Below the pieces are notes generated by a model, which searched no databases, had not been told where the DNA came from, and was given only the letters and a program-made list of their open reading frames with translations. Made by a program: the position numbers and the translations under genes. 64,000 nt of DNA. Source: Sinomonas cyclohexanicum (GTDB lineage Bacteria > Actinomycetota > Actinomycetes > Actinomycetales > Micrococcaceae). This document shows positions 41,086 through 50,579 of the stretch, piece after piece. The first letter of the stretch is position 1, and each line of letters starts with the position of its first letter. The DNA lies in contig NZ_AP024525.1 in assembly GCF_020886775.1 (NCBI RefSeq), positions 3,968,001 to 4,032,000 on the forward strand. Reading direction: 5' to 3'.

Positions 41086-41640
41086 GTGACGCGACGGGAT
41101 GTTGAGCATCACATTTACTTGTATCTTCAACTAAATACTCCTACTGTCGTCGTGGGCGATCCGGCCGCCGGAGGCGTCACCACTCCCGCCTTCCCGAAGA
41201 ACCTGAGCAGCACGGAGCGCGCCCACCTCGAGACGTTCGACACGCTCGACTTCGAGGTCTTCTCGCACGCCGACTGGGCCCGCCTCCACGAGAGCCACGC
41301 CGAGAACATCCGCGTGCACTGGCCGGACGGGCACTACACCGACGGCATCCAGAAGCACATCGAGGACCTTGCGGCCCTCTTCGTGTGGGGCCCGGACATC
41401 CGGATCGACGTCCACCCGATCCGGATCGCCCAGGACTCCCTGACCGCCGTCACGGGAGTCATGCGCGGCACGTTCACCCTGCCGATGCCCGACGGGAAGG
41501 GCGGCTTCATCCAGCCGACCGGCAAGGCCTTCTCCATCAATATGGCCACCATCGGCAGCTGGAACCGCCAGGGCACGATGGACGAGGAGTTCCTGTTCTG
41601 GGACAACCTCACGTTCTACCAGCAGATCGGGCTCATGTGA
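41086..41640 (+). CDS. SnoaL-like / NTF2-fold protein
   Basis: A 184-residue protein of the SnoaL/ester-cyclase type: DFEVFSHADWARLHESHAEN, VHWPDGHYTDGIQKHIEDL and FWDNLTFYQQIGLM. Start GTG 41086 follows GGGAGG. The next 50 bases (41101-41150) are only 36 percent GC, much like a promoter, so a later GTG at 41152 could be the real start. Function unknown. It lies next to the van cluster and may act on aromatic side products. Confidence 0.72.
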   Translation: MTRRDVEHHIYLYLQLNTPTVVVGDPAAGGVTTPAFPKNLSSTERAHLETFDTLDFEVFSHADWARLHESHAENIRVHWPDGHYTDGIQKHIEDLAALFVWGPDIRIDVHPIRIAQDSLTAVTGVMRGTFTLPMPDGKGGFIQPTGKAFSINMATIGSWNRQGTMDEEFLFWDNLTFYQQIGLM

Positions 41641-41660
41641 GCATCGATCGCCCCTGAGCG

Positions 41661-41713
41661 GAGCACGACGGCGGCGACGCGCCCCGCGCGGGTACGTCGC
41701 CGCCGTCGTGCTC
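41661..41713. terminator. 19-bp hairpin, REP-like copy A
   Basis: GAGCACGACGGCGGCGACG (41661-41679) and its exact complement at 41695-41713 flank a 15-base loop. It separates the SnoaL-like gene and the van transporter gene. It is nearly the same sequence as the hairpin at 46030-46078. Confidence 0.72.
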
Positions 41714-41738
41714 CAGGTCCCGTCAGTGCCAGGTCCCG

Positions 41739-43127
41739 TCAGTGCGCCGGGATCTCCTCGCGTGCGGCCGGCTCCGCTTCAGTGCGGGTTCCCGGGACGC
41801 CGCGGGGCAGGAAGTACACCGCGACGGCGCCGATGAGGATCACGGCACCGACCGCGAGGTAGAGCCCGTTCGGGGTCCATCCGGTGTCCAGCAGGGCGCC
41901 CGTCACGAGCGGACCGATGATCGCGCCGATGCGCCCGACCCCGATCGCCCAGCCGACACCGGTGCTGCGCAGGCTGGCGGCGTAGGCAGAGGGCGTGATG
42001 ACATACAGGCCCGCGATGCAGCCGTTGATGAGGGCGCCGAGCAGGACTCCGACCACGAAGGCGAGCGCCAGGACGCCCGCGGTCGAGATGAAGACGGCGG
42101 TCGCGATCGCGGCGAGCACCGTGAACCACAGCATGACGGTGCGGCGGTGCCACTTCGCGGCAAACGCGCCGAACGCGATCGAGCCGACCGTTCCGCCGAG
42201 CGTGAGCATGAGGCCGCCGATGACGCCCTGGCTCTCGGTCATCCCCGCGGTCACCAGGAGCTTCGGGGTCCAGCTGTTGACGAAGTAGAACCCGAACATC
42301 ACGACGAAGAACGCGGCCCAGACGAGGATCGTCGCGCGGACGTTGGCGGGGGCGAACAGCTGGCGGACCGTCGTGCCGGTGGCCGGACCCGCCGGACCCG
42401 CGGTACCCGGGGAGGGCGTCGTCGCGCCGGTGCCGATCGTATCCCTCACGGCCCCGTCGAGGCGCAGGCGCTGTGCAAGGCGGTCGAGCTTGGCCTCGTG
42501 GCCGCGCGGGCGACGGGTGGCGAGGAAGTCGATGCTCTCCGGGGCGAGCACGAGCACGGCGAGGAGCAGGACAGCCGTTGCCGCGGCCCCCCCGACGAAC
42601 ACCGCGTGCCAGCCGAACGATGCCTGCAGCCACACGGCGGCGCTGCCGCCGACCGTGGCGCCCACACCGTAGCCCGCAGTGTAGATGCTGATCGCGAGCC
42701 CGCGGAGCCTCTTCGACGAGAACTCGCTCACGAGGACGTTGGTGCAGACGAGGATCCCGCCCACCCCGAGCCCTGTGACGACGCGCCACAGCCCCAACTG
42801 CAGGGCCGCCCCGGCCGTGGCGGACAGGAGCATGCCGACGGCTGAGAGCGCCACCGACAGGATGAGGACCGGCCGGCGCCCCACCCGGTCCGCGAACGGA
42901 CCGAGGACGAGGGAGCCGATGGCCATGCCCACGAGGCCGGCGCTGAGGAGGATCCCCAGCTCGCCACCGGTCAGGCCGAAGTCCTTGGAGACGCGCGCCG
43001 ACGTGAACGCCATGGCGAGCACGTCGAAGCCGTCGAGCGCGTTCAGCGCGGTCGCAAGCGCCACGATCAGCCATTGGGCCGTGCGCATGGGGGCCGCCTC
43101 AATGCGGTCCCGGAGGTCAGTTGTCAT
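41739..43127 (-). CDS. vanK: MFS aromatic acid:H+ symporter (VanK/BenK/PcaK type)
   Basis: A 462-residue, 12-span transporter of the AAHS family. The first span carries ALNALDGFDVLAMAF with the family DGFD motif, and SADRVGRRPV-type loops follow (FADRVGRRPVLIL). A long cytoplasmic Gly/Pro/Thr loop lies between spans 6 and 7. It begins 2 bases after the vanB stop, in one operon with vanA and vanB, so vanillate or protocatechuate uptake is likely. Confidence 0.86.
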   Translation of the reverse strand: MTTDLRDRIEAAPMRTAQWLIVALATALNALDGFDVLAMAFTSARVSKDFGLTGGELGILLSAGLVGMAIGSLVLGPFADRVGRRPVLILSVALSAVGMLLSATAGAALQLGLWRVVTGLGVGGILVCTNVLVSEFSSKRLRGLAISIYTAGYGVGATVGGSAAVWLQASFGWHAVFVGGAAATAVLLLAVLVLAPESIDFLATRRPRGHEAKLDRLAQRLRLDGAVRDTIGTGATTPSPGTAGPAGPATGTTVRQLFAPANVRATILVWAAFFVVMFGFYFVNSWTPKLLVTAGMTESQGVIGGLMLTLGGTVGSIAFGAFAAKWHRRTVMLWFTVLAAIATAVFISTAGVLALAFVVGVLLGALINGCIAGLYVITPSAYAASLRSTGVGWAIGVGRIGAIIGPLVTGALLDTGWTPNGLYLAVGAVILIGAVAVYFLPRGVPGTRTEAEPAAREEIPAH

Positions 43128-43129
43128 TC

Positions 43130-44131
43130 TCAGCTCACTTCGATGGTCACGACGGCGGGGCCAGCCCCCGCCGTCACGGCTTCCTTGGGCGTGATGGCAC
43201 GCGAGACACAGCAGCACATCTTCTCGGAGGCGTGCTGCTGGCGGTCGCTGTAGAAGACGTCGCGGTGGTCGATGCTGCCCTCGAGGCCGAGGACGCGCAC
43301 CTCGCACAGCCCGCATTCGCCCTTGCGGCAGTCGGACATCATGTCCGCCCCCGCGCCCTCGAGGGCCTCGAGCATGGACCGCCCCTTGGGCACGACGGTC
43401 TCGATGCCGAGGCGCGGGATGCGCACCACGAACTCCTCGGGGTCAAACCAGCCGCTGTTGCCGAACGTCTCGTAGCGGAGGTTGGGGAGGGCGAGCTCGA
43501 GGTCCTGCCACGTGCGCCTCACGGAGTCCATGAGGCGGATCGGGCCGCACATGTACAGCTCGGTGTCGAGGTCGAGGCCGCCCAGGAGCGTCGGGACGTC
43601 CAGGCTCGAGCCCTCGTCGTCGACGTGGACCTCCAGCCGGTCGCCGTGCTCGGCGACGAGGTCGTCCAGATAGGCCATCGCACCCCGGCTGCGCCCCGCG
43701 TACACGAACCGGTAGTCCGCGCCGGTGCGCGCCAGGATGCGGGCCATCCCCAGGACGGCCGTGACGCCGATGCCGCCGGCGAGGACCACGTACCGCCGGG
43801 CGCCCACGCGCAGCGGGAAGTTCTGCATCGGCTGCGTCAGCTCGACCTCCGCCCCGGGCTCGAGGGTGTGCATGAACACGCTCCCGCCGCGCGAGGCGGG
43901 CGTGCGGAACACCGACAATGCGAGGCGCGCGCCGCCGTCGTCCGCCTCGACGATCGAGTAGGAACGCACGTCTTGCTGGCCGTCGATCACGACGGCGACG
44001 TCCACGTGGGTGCCCGCGGCCGCCTTGACGGGTCTCTCGGGCGCGATGACGATCCGCCGGATGTCCCGCGCGACGTCACGGGCCTCGACGACCCGCCCGC
44101 GCTGCCAGACGGCTGAGGACTGCGCCGCCAT
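43130..44131 (-). CDS. vanB: Vanillate O-demethylase reductase subunit
   Basis: A 333-residue phthalate-dioxygenase-reductase type flavoprotein: FMN domain with RSYSIVEAD, NAD domain (LAGGIGVTAVLGMARIL, MCGPIRLMD) and C-terminal 2Fe-2S ferredoxin (CRKGECGLCEVRV ... MCCC). It feeds electrons to VanA. ATG 44131 lies 2 bases after the vanA stop. Confidence 0.9.
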   Translation of the reverse strand: MAAQSSAVWQRGRVVEARDVARDIRRIVIAPERPVKAAAGTHVDVAVVIDGQQDVRSYSIVEADDGGARLALSVFRTPASRGGSVFMHTLEPGAEVELTQPMQNFPLRVGARRYVVLAGGIGVTAVLGMARILARTGADYRFVYAGRSRGAMAYLDDLVAEHGDRLEVHVDDEGSSLDVPTLLGGLDLDTELYMCGPIRLMDSVRRTWQDLELALPNLRYETFGNSGWFDPEEFVVRIPRLGIETVVPKGRSMLEALEGAGADMMSDCRKGECGLCEVRVLGLEGSIDHRDVFYSDRQQHASEKMCCCVSRAITPKEAVTAGAGPAVVTIEVS

Positions 44132-44133
44132 GC

Positions 44134-45276
44134 TCAGGCACCGACCTGTGCGGGCTGGGCGGCAGGCTCGGGAGCGGAGACCGCCGCTGCGCCGGGGAGC
44201 CGGCCCTCGGCCTCGAGCATGCGCTCGATGAGCCGCCGGACCCACATGCCGCCCTTGTCGATGTTGAGGCTGTAGAACTCGTAGTCGGGGTTCGCGTCGA
44301 TCGCCGCCTGCTGGGCCTTGAGCATCTCCTCGTCCTCGCCGAACACGCCGTGCACGCCGTCGCGGAGCTGGGTGGTGATGAGCTGGCTGTCGAGGCGGTA
44401 GTTGCGCATGAACGCCCAGAAGTAGTGGCACGTTCTGTCCGTCTCGGGCGAGATGGTGTTCATCACGAAGCCGTTGACGCCCTGGCTGCGGTCGCCCTCG
44501 GGTGCACCCGTGCCGGCCTTCGCGACGCCGACGTCGATAGTGATGGTCGAGGGGGCCTCGAACGTGATGATCTGCCACCGGTCCACGCGGCCCTCAAAAC
44601 CGGGGAACTTGTCCCGCATGTTCTTGAGCCAGAACGGCGGCGGCTCGATGTCCTTCATCCAGCGGGACACGGTGACGGTGCGGTCGTCGTGCGTGACCTC
44701 GAAGTCGGATTCGGAGAGCTCGTCCTGGCCGATCGACGAGGAGTGGACGAACTCCTCGTGGGTGAGGTCCATGAGGTTGTCCAGGACGAGCTGGTAGTTG
44801 CACGGGGCGTAGATGGTCTCACCATCCCCGGCCCACTCGGGCGAGTCCATCTGGTGCATGTCCGGGATGAGGTCGGGGTCCGCGAGCTCTGGGTCGCCGA
44901 GCCACACCCACACGTACCGGTACCGGTCCACCACCGGGAACGAGGGCACCACCGCGGAGGGGTTGATCGTCTCCTGGGCCGGCATCGAGGTGCAGCGGCC
45001 CGCGGAGTTGTAGCGGAGACCGTGGTACGGGCACTGGATCTCGTCGCGGCCCACGGTCTTGCCCATCGAGAGCGGGGCGAGGCGGTGCCAGCAGGCGTCG
45101 GCGAGTGCCACGGCACGGCCATCCTCCGTGCGGAAGAGCGCGAGCGGACGGTTCGCGATGGAGCGGGCCATCGGCTTGCGGGTGACCTCGTGGTCCCATG
45201 CCGCGACGTACCAGGCGTTGAGCGGGTGGCCGAGGGTCTTGTTCGTGGTCGAGGCGGGGTGCTGGGCGCCGGACAT
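44134..45276 (-). CDS. vanA: Vanillate O-demethylase oxygenase subunit (Rieske)
   Basis: A 380-residue terminal oxygenase that demethylates vanillate to protocatechuate and formaldehyde. Rieske cluster ligands C62, H64 (ACWHRLAPLS), C82, H85 (CPYHGLRYN). Mononuclear iron site D170, H173, H178 (LDNLMDLTHEEFVH). GAAAGGA precedes the ATG at 45276. First gene of vanA-vanB-transporter. A VanR-type operator lies upstream. Confidence 0.92.
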   Translation of the reverse strand: MSGAQHPASTTNKTLGHPLNAWYVAAWDHEVTRKPMARSIANRPLALFRTEDGRAVALADACWHRLAPLSMGKTVGRDEIQCPYHGLRYNSAGRCTSMPAQETINPSAVVPSFPVVDRYRYVWVWLGDPELADPDLIPDMHQMDSPEWAGDGETIYAPCNYQLVLDNLMDLTHEEFVHSSSIGQDELSESDFEVTHDDRTVTVSRWMKDIEPPPFWLKNMRDKFPGFEGRVDRWQIITFEAPSTITIDVGVAKAGTGAPEGDRSQGVNGFVMNTISPETDRTCHYFWAFMRNYRLDSQLITTQLRDGVHGVFGEDEEMLKAQQAAIDANPDYEFYSLNIDKGGMWVRRLIERMLEAEGRLPGAAAVSAPEPAAQPAQVGA

Positions 45277-45311
45277 CGGTGTCCTTTCGTGGGGGTCGTC
45301 GCGGATTGGCG

Positions 45312-45333
45312 ACTATCTATCGATATAGATAGT
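45312..45333. promoter_or_regulatory. VanR (PadR) operator
   Basis: ACTATCTAT and ATAGATAGT are perfect 9-bp arms separated by CGAT, between vanA (start 45276) and vanR (start 45422). Arm length and 4-base spacer match the published architecture of the C. glutamicum VanR operator. A second small dyad CTATG-GG-CATAG lies at 45357-45368. Confidence 0.8.
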
Positions 45334-45421
45334 TGGTGATCCGAAACACAGAATACCTATGGGCATAGTGAGTTGGCAAGGACTCGATAGGCTTGGCTAC
45401 CGACACGAAACGAGGTGGCCA

Positions 45422-46024
45422 GTGAGCCTGAGGTTCGCCCTCCTGGCGATGCTGACGTCACAGCCCATGACCGGCTACGACGTCTACAAGAACTTCGAGA
45501 CCTCCGTGGGCTACGTGTGGCATGCGCCGGACTCGCAGATCTACCCCGAACTGCGGCGCATGGAACATGACGGCCTCATCCGCGGCGAGACGGTCCGGTG
45601 GGGCACGAAGGGCACCAAGAAGCGCTACGAGATCACGGACGACGGCGTGGCCGCCTTCCGCACATGGCTCAACGAGCCGCCGCAGTACACGCGCGAGCGG
45701 GACCCCCTGCGCCTGCGGGCCGCGTACCTCGAGTGGGCCGAGCCCGACGCCGCACGGCAGTTCTTCCGCGACCACATCGACTACCACGCCGGGCGGATCC
45801 GCGACTGGGAGGACATGATCCGGACACTCCGCGACCACACCAACCCGACCCTCGCGCGGCGCCTCGAAGGGCAGCCGGAGGACGAGTGGCAGCGCATCGT
45901 CGAGTATAAGGTGTTCGCGTACGAGGGGCTGATCGATCGTGCGCGGGCCGAGGTGGCCTGGGCCGGGCGGGGGCTCGTGCTCGTGGACCGGCTCGAGGGA
46001 GCAGAGGGGCCCACCCCGCGCTGA
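45422..46024 (+). CDS. vanR: PadR family repressor of the van operon
   Basis: A 200-residue PadR-type protein with N-terminal winged helix (SLRFALLAMLTSQPMTGYDVYK, SQIYPELRRMEHDGLI) and Vir_C_2 C-terminal dimer domain. Start GTG 45422 with GAGGTGG. The frame is open to 45359 but that stretch carries the operator. Divergent from vanA, as in other actinobacteria where vanillate relieves PadR-type VanR. Confidence 0.88.
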   Translation: MSLRFALLAMLTSQPMTGYDVYKNFETSVGYVWHAPDSQIYPELRRMEHDGLIRGETVRWGTKGTKKRYEITDDGVAAFRTWLNEPPQYTRERDPLRLRAAYLEWAEPDAARQFFRDHIDYHAGRIRDWEDMIRTLRDHTNPTLARRLEGQPEDEWQRIVEYKVFAYEGLIDRARAEVAWAGRGLVLVDRLEGAEGPTPR

Positions 46025-46029
46025 GCCGA

Positions 46030-46078
46030 GCACGACGGCGGCGAGGCCACCCGCGCGGGTGCGTCGCCGCCGTCGTGC
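46030..46078. terminator. Hairpin, REP-like copy B
   Basis: GCACGACGGCGGCGA (46030-46044) pairs with TCGCCGCCGTCGTGC (46064-46078). The loop CGCGCGGGT matches copy A at 41661-41713. Lies between convergent vanR and the MFS gene. Confidence 0.7.
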
Positions 46079-46101
46079 GTCACCGCTCTCGGAGGGAGCC
46101 C

Positions 46102-47556
46102 CTACGGCGAGATGTGGTCCAGGTGCCTGTTCCGCGTGTGCGGGGTGAACTGGACCAGGATGGCCGCGATCACGAGGAACACGGAGATGAGGCCCAGCGC
46201 CGCCGTCACGGACAGCAGCGGCAGGAGCGGGGTGATCACCATGACGCCGATGCCGCCGCCGATGTGGCCTGCCCCGTCCACAATGGCGAAGCCCGTGGTG
46301 CGGGCGCGGGTCGGGAAGGACTCCGCGGTGAGCGCATAGGTCGGGGACACCCACAGGTTGAAGCCGGCGAAGATGAGGATCGAGCCGATGAACGCGATCC
46401 CCACGTTGGTGCCCGCCATCGCGACTACGAGCGAACCGATGATCGTTACGGCCGCGCCGATCGGCAGCCAGTAGCGGCGCTCCAGCCTCTCCACGATCAC
46501 GCTCATGATCGCGGCCTCGGCCACGAACCCGAACGTCCCGACCGCCGCGATCACGCCGGCCTCGGGCGGCGGGTAGTGCAGCGCCGCGAGGACCACGGTG
46601 AAGCCCGCCGCGAACGAGTACACCGTGATGTACCCGATGAACCAGACGAAGAAGAGCAGGATCATCCGGCGCACGTACAGCGCGTTGCCGAACAGGTCAC
46701 GGTATGGGACGGGCGACGGCGGGGTGGTCGCCCCGTGCACGTCCAGCACCACGGGCTCGGCGAGCGGCCCGTGCTTGGCGGCCCGCACCTCCATCTCCCG
46801 CACCACGACATCCGCCTCCGCGAACCGGCCCTGGCCGATGAGCCAGCGCGGCGACTCGGGCAGCTCGAACCGCAGGAGCACCGCGACCGCGGCCAGGATC
46901 GCGCCGACCCCGTACATCCACCGCCAGCCGGCCTCGAAGTTGGGTCCGGCCATCGCGAACGGCAGGCCGAGCGGCCACGGGGTGGCCGGCGTCGTGAGGA
47001 TGAGCCCGAGCCAGATGCCCACGAGGGCGCCGAGCGCGGACATGATGAAGATGATGGTGGTGAACCTCGCCCGGGAATGCCGCGGCGCCATCTCGTTGAC
47101 GTAGGTGTTCACGATCGCGAGGTCAGCACCGATGCCGATACCGGTGATGGTGCGGGCGATGTTGAAGTTCGCGTAGTCGCCCACGAACGCGTTGTACAGC
47201 GACCCGAGGCCCGTGATCAGCATCGTGATCATGAGCATGTTCCGCCGGCCAATGCGGTCCGCGATCGGGCTCAGGACCAGGGTGCCCACCACGTACCCGG
47301 CAAGGTTGAGCAGCACCGGAAGCGGCAGCGCCTCGAGCGCCGTCTCCGGGGTGCAGCCCTTGTTGAGCTCGATGCACGTCTGGATAAACGAGACGTTGAT
47401 GTCGAAGATGTCGTAGAACGTGAACAGGAACCCGAGACCGATGATCCCGATGAAGAGGTAGGAGAGACTCCACACCTCGAGCCGCTCGAGCCTGGCGATG
47501 ATCGCCGGGCCGGTGGGGGCGGCGCTCACGGCCCCAGCGTCCATGGATGAAGCCAC
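46102..47556 (-). CDS. MFS transporter, sugar-porter-like
   Basis: A 484-residue transporter with 12 spans. SPIADRIGRRNMLM, GIGIGADLAIVNTYVNEMAP and PESPRWLIGQGR are sugar/organic-acid MFS signatures. Start GTG 47556 because GGAGG lies 8 bases upstream. The ATG at 47544 is the alternative. It follows the VOC gene and bkd operon on the same strand. Substrate unknown. Confidence 0.82.
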   Translation of the reverse strand: MASSMDAGAVSAAPTGPAIIARLERLEVWSLSYLFIGIIGLGFLFTFYDIFDINVSFIQTCIELNKGCTPETALEALPLPVLLNLAGYVVGTLVLSPIADRIGRRNMLMITMLITGLGSLYNAFVGDYANFNIARTITGIGIGADLAIVNTYVNEMAPRHSRARFTTIIFIMSALGALVGIWLGLILTTPATPWPLGLPFAMAGPNFEAGWRWMYGVGAILAAVAVLLRFELPESPRWLIGQGRFAEADVVVREMEVRAAKHGPLAEPVVLDVHGATTPPSPVPYRDLFGNALYVRRMILLFFVWFIGYITVYSFAAGFTVVLAALHYPPPEAGVIAAVGTFGFVAEAAIMSVIVERLERRYWLPIGAAVTIIGSLVVAMAGTNVGIAFIGSILIFAGFNLWVSPTYALTAESFPTRARTTGFAIVDGAGHIGGGIGVMVITPLLPLLSVTAALGLISVFLVIAAILVQFTPHTRNRHLDHISP

Positions 47557-47664
47557 ATGGATCAACCTCCCGCAGCCTAGGGGTGGTGCGCCATGCGCCA
47601 GAGACAGCCCTGGCTGCCGCATCCATCGTGCGCCCGACGCGGGCGCACTGTCACTCCTTCGCGC

Positions 47665-48057
47665 TCAGGTAAGGTGTGCCGCACTCACCTCGGGAGGAGT
47701 TTCGCCCTGGAGCGTCCAGCGGTTGCCGTCCGGGTCTGCGAAGAACGCGAACAGAACCCCGCCCATGTCCTGGATCTCGCTGATCGCGGCGCCGCGTCCG
47801 AGGAGCTCCGAGCGAACGTCCGCCAACTCGGGCACCACGAGCTGCAGGCCCTCGAGGCTGCCCGGGAGCATGCTGGTCATCCCGGTGCCGATGACGATCG
47901 ACGTGGCAGATCCCGGCGGGGTCATCTGGACCACCCGCATTCCGGGGATGTGCTCCACGTCGTGGTCGAGGGCAAAGCCCAGCTTCTCGGTATAGAACGA
48001 CTTCGACCGGTCGACGTCGGCCACAGGTACTTGGACGACTTCAAGGCGCATCTCCAT
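47665..48057 (-). CDS. VOC family protein (glyoxalase-like)
   Basis: A 130-residue VOC protein: LEVVQVPVADVDRSKSFYTEKLGF, MTPPGSATSIVIGTG and FFADPDGNRWTLQGE. Starts at ATG 48057 or 48051. It directly follows E2 on the same strand (17 bases), so it may be the last gene of the bkd message. Role unknown. Confidence 0.78.
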   Translation of the reverse strand: MEMRLEVVQVPVADVDRSKSFYTEKLGFALDHDVEHIPGMRVVQMTPPGSATSIVIGTGMTSMLPGSLEGLQLVVPELADVRSELLGRGAAISEIQDMGGVLFAFFADPDGNRWTLQGETPPEVSAAHLT

Positions 48058-48074
48058 GAAGCACCACGCTACCG

Positions 48075-49589
48075 TCAGTCCAGCAGCAGCGCGGGCTCCT
48101 CCATGATCGCGGCGACGTCCGCCATGAAGCGGGCGGAGAGGTCGCCGTCCACGACCCGGTGGTCGAACGAGCCGCCGAGCGTGGTGATCCAGCGCGGAAT
48201 CACCTCGCCCGAGACGACCCACGGCTTCTGCTTGATCGTGCCGAACGCGACGATCGCCACCTCGCCCGGGTTGATGATCGGCGTGCCGATGTCGATCCCG
48301 AGGGCGCCGATGTTCGTGATCGTCATCGTCCCGCCCGTCATGTCCGCGGGTTTGGTCTTGCCAGTGCGGGCCGTCGTCGCGAGGTCGTTGAGCGCGATCG
48401 CGAGCTCCTTGAGGGAGAGGTCCTGCGCGTCCTTGATGTTGGGCACAAGCAGGCCCCGCGGCGTCGCGGCCGCGATGCCCAGGTTCATGTAGTGCTTCAC
48501 GTGGATCTCGTCGCCGGACGCGCCGGTGACCCACTCCGAGTTGACGCTCGGGTTCCGCGCCGCCGCCCAGATCACGGCCTTGGCGAGGATGAGCAGCGGG
48601 GAGACCTTCACGCCCTCGAAGTCGCGCGACTTCTTGAGCCGCTGCACGAATTCCATGGTCCGCGAGGCGTCCACGTCCACGAAGATGCTCACGTGCGGCG
48701 CGCTGAACGCCGAGTCCACCATGGCCTTCGCGGTGGCCCTGCGCACGCCGCGCACGGGAATCACCTCGACCCGGTGCTCCTGCGCCTTCGCGTGGTGGTC
48801 CCAGAACGTCGGCGCAGCGTCCTGCTCGCGCTCGCGCTGCGCCTGGTACGACTCGAGGTCCGCCCGCGTCACCTCGCCGCGGGCGCCGGTCGCGGGCACG
48901 TCGGCGAGGTTGATGCCGAGCTCCTTCGCAATCCGCCGCACCGGCGGCTTCGCGAGGACGCGTGCCAGGAGGCCGACGACGGCGTTCCCCGGCTGAGCCG
49001 GTACGGTCGCCACGGGCTGGGGCGCCGGAACGGGGGCAGGGACGGGCGCCGGCGCACTGGCCGGCGCGGGGGCCGGGGCGGCCTTCCGGGGGCGGCGCTT
49101 GACGGCGTCGGCCTTCGGACCGGACCCAACCAGCGGCCCACTTTCCACCCCCGGCTCCTGCATGGCCGGCGCCGTCGACTCGGTGACTGCGGCGACCGGA
49201 GCGGAAGGCGAGGAACCAGCAGAGGAGGCGGAACGGGGGGCGCCGTCCGGGGATCGGTGGGCATCCTTGGGCGGGACGGCGCCGCCCGTGGAGCCTCCGG
49301 AGGAGGCGACGTCGTCGTGCGCTGTACCTTCCAGCGCAGCGTCGCCGATCGCGATGATCGGGGTCCCCACTTCGATGGTCTGATGCTCCGGTGCCAGGAG
49401 GTCGATGACCGTGCCCGCGTAGGGGCTGGGGAGCTCGACGAGGCTCTTGGCGGTCTCGATCTCGCACAGGACGTCGTTGATCGCGACGGTGTCGCCGGGC
49501 TTGACCTTCCAGGCGACGATCTCGGCCTCGGTGAGGCCCTCGCCGACGTCTGGGAGGTTGAAGATCTGTGTCGCTGACTGCTGCGTCAC
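48075..49589 (-). CDS. bkdB: Dihydrolipoamide acyltransferase (E2) of a 2-oxoacid dehydrogenase
   Basis: A 504-residue E2. Lipoyl domain 8-82 with K48 in IETAKSLVE, a long Ala/Pro linker, an E3/E1-binding domain ([19 protein letters not shown]) around 225-260 and a catalytic domain with [10 protein letters not shown] near the C-terminus (His and Asp). It follows E1-beta by 9 bases in one operon. Branched-chain oxoacid specificity is the usual call for this three-gene actinobacterial set. Confidence 0.9.
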   Translation of the reverse strand: MTQQSATQIFNLPDVGEGLTEAEIVAWKVKPGDTVAINDVLCEIETAKSLVELPSPYAGTVIDLLAPEHQTIEVGTPIIAIGDAALEGTAHDDVASSGGSTGGAVPPKDAHRSPDGAPRSASSAGSSPSAPVAAVTESTAPAMQEPGVESGPLVGSGPKADAVKRRPRKAAPAPAPASAPAPVPAPVPAPQPVATVPAQPGNAVVGLLARVLAKPPVRRIAKELGINLADVPATGARGEVTRADLESYQAQREREQDAAPTFWDHHAKAQEHRVEVIPVRGVRRATAKAMVDSAFSAPHVSIFVDVDASRTMEFVQRLKKSRDFEGVKVSPLLILAKAVIWAAARNPSVNSEWVTGASGDEIHVKHYMNLGIAAATPRGLLVPNIKDAQDLSLKELAIALNDLATTARTGKTKPADMTGGTMTITNIGALGIDIGTPIINPGEVAIVAFGTIKQKPWVVSGEVIPRWITTLGGSFDHRVVDGDLSARFMADVAAIMEEPALLLD

Positions 49590-49598
49590 GGGCTGCTC

Positions 49599-50579
49599 CT
49601 AGTACGCGAAGGCGCGGTCGAGGGCTTCGAGGATGCGGTCGATGTCCGGGAGGTAGTGCTCCTCGACCTTCGCCACGGGGTACGGCATGTGGAAGCCGCC
49701 GACGCGGATCACCGGGGCCTCGAGGGAGAGGAACGCGCGCTCGGAGACGCGCGAGGCGATCTCGCCGCCGATCCCCCCGAACGTGGGGGCCTCGTGGGCG
49801 ATGACGAGCCGGCCGGTCTTCTCGACGGAGGCGGTGACGGCGTCGAAGTCGATCGGGGAGATCGAGCGGAGGTCGATGACCTCGACGCTGCGGCCGTCCT
49901 CTGCGGAGGCCGCAGCGGCGGCGAGGGCGACCGGGACGAGCGGGCCGTAGGCGACGACGGTCGCGTCGGTGCCCTCGCGGACCACGTGGGCGCGGAACGG
50001 GTCAGCGCTCGCGCCCGGGTCCTCGGTGTCGACCTCGCCCTTGAGCCAGTAGCGGCGCTTCGGCTCGAACACGATGACCGGGTCCTTCGACGCGATGGCC
50101 TGCTGGGTCATCCAGTAGGCGTCGTGGGCGTTGGACGGGGTGACGATACGCAGGCCCGCGGTGTGGGCGAAGAGCGCCTCGGGCGACTCGGAGTGGTGCT
50201 CGACCGAGCCGATGCCGCCGCCGTACGGGATGCGGATGGTCACTGGGACGGTCAGCTGGCCGTTGCTGCGGGCGTGGAGCTTGGCGAGCTGGGTGGTGAT
50301 CTGGTTGAAGCCGGGGAAGACGAAGCCGTCGAACTGGATCTCCGCGACCGGGCGGTAGCCCCGCAGGGCAAGGCCGATGCTCGTGCCGATGATCCCGGAC
50401 TCTGCGAGGGGGCTGTCGACGACACGGTCGCCGCCGAAGTCCGCCTTGAGGCCCTCGGTCACCCGGTAGACGCCGCCGAGCGTGCCGATGTCCTCGCCCA
50501 TGAGCATCACGGACTCGTCGTTGGCCAGGGCGGCGCGGAGGCCCGCGTTGATCGCCTTCGCGATGGTCATCGTGGGCAT
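49599..50579 (-). CDS. bkdA2: 2-oxoacid dehydrogenase E1 beta subunit (branched-chain type)
   Basis: A 326-residue transketolase-type beta chain: MTIAKAINAGLRAALANDE, LMGEDIGTLGGVYRVTEGL, VVDSPLAESGIIGTSIGLA and IGSVEHHSESPEAL. ATG 50579 shares its last base with the alpha subunit TGA (TGATG), so synthesis is coupled. Confidence 0.9.
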   Translation of the reverse strand: MPTMTIAKAINAGLRAALANDESVMLMGEDIGTLGGVYRVTEGLKADFGGDRVVDSPLAESGIIGTSIGLALRGYRPVAEIQFDGFVFPGFNQITTQLAKLHARSNGQLTVPVTIRIPYGGGIGSVEHHSESPEALFAHTAGLRIVTPSNAHDAYWMTQQAIASKDPVIVFEPKRRYWLKGEVDTEDPGASADPFRAHVVREGTDATVVAYGPLVPVALAAAAASAEDGRSVEVIDLRSISPIDFDAVTASVEKTGRLVIAHEAPTFGGIGGEIASRVSERAFLSLEAPVIRVGGFHMPYPVAKVEEHYLPDIDRILEALDRAFAY

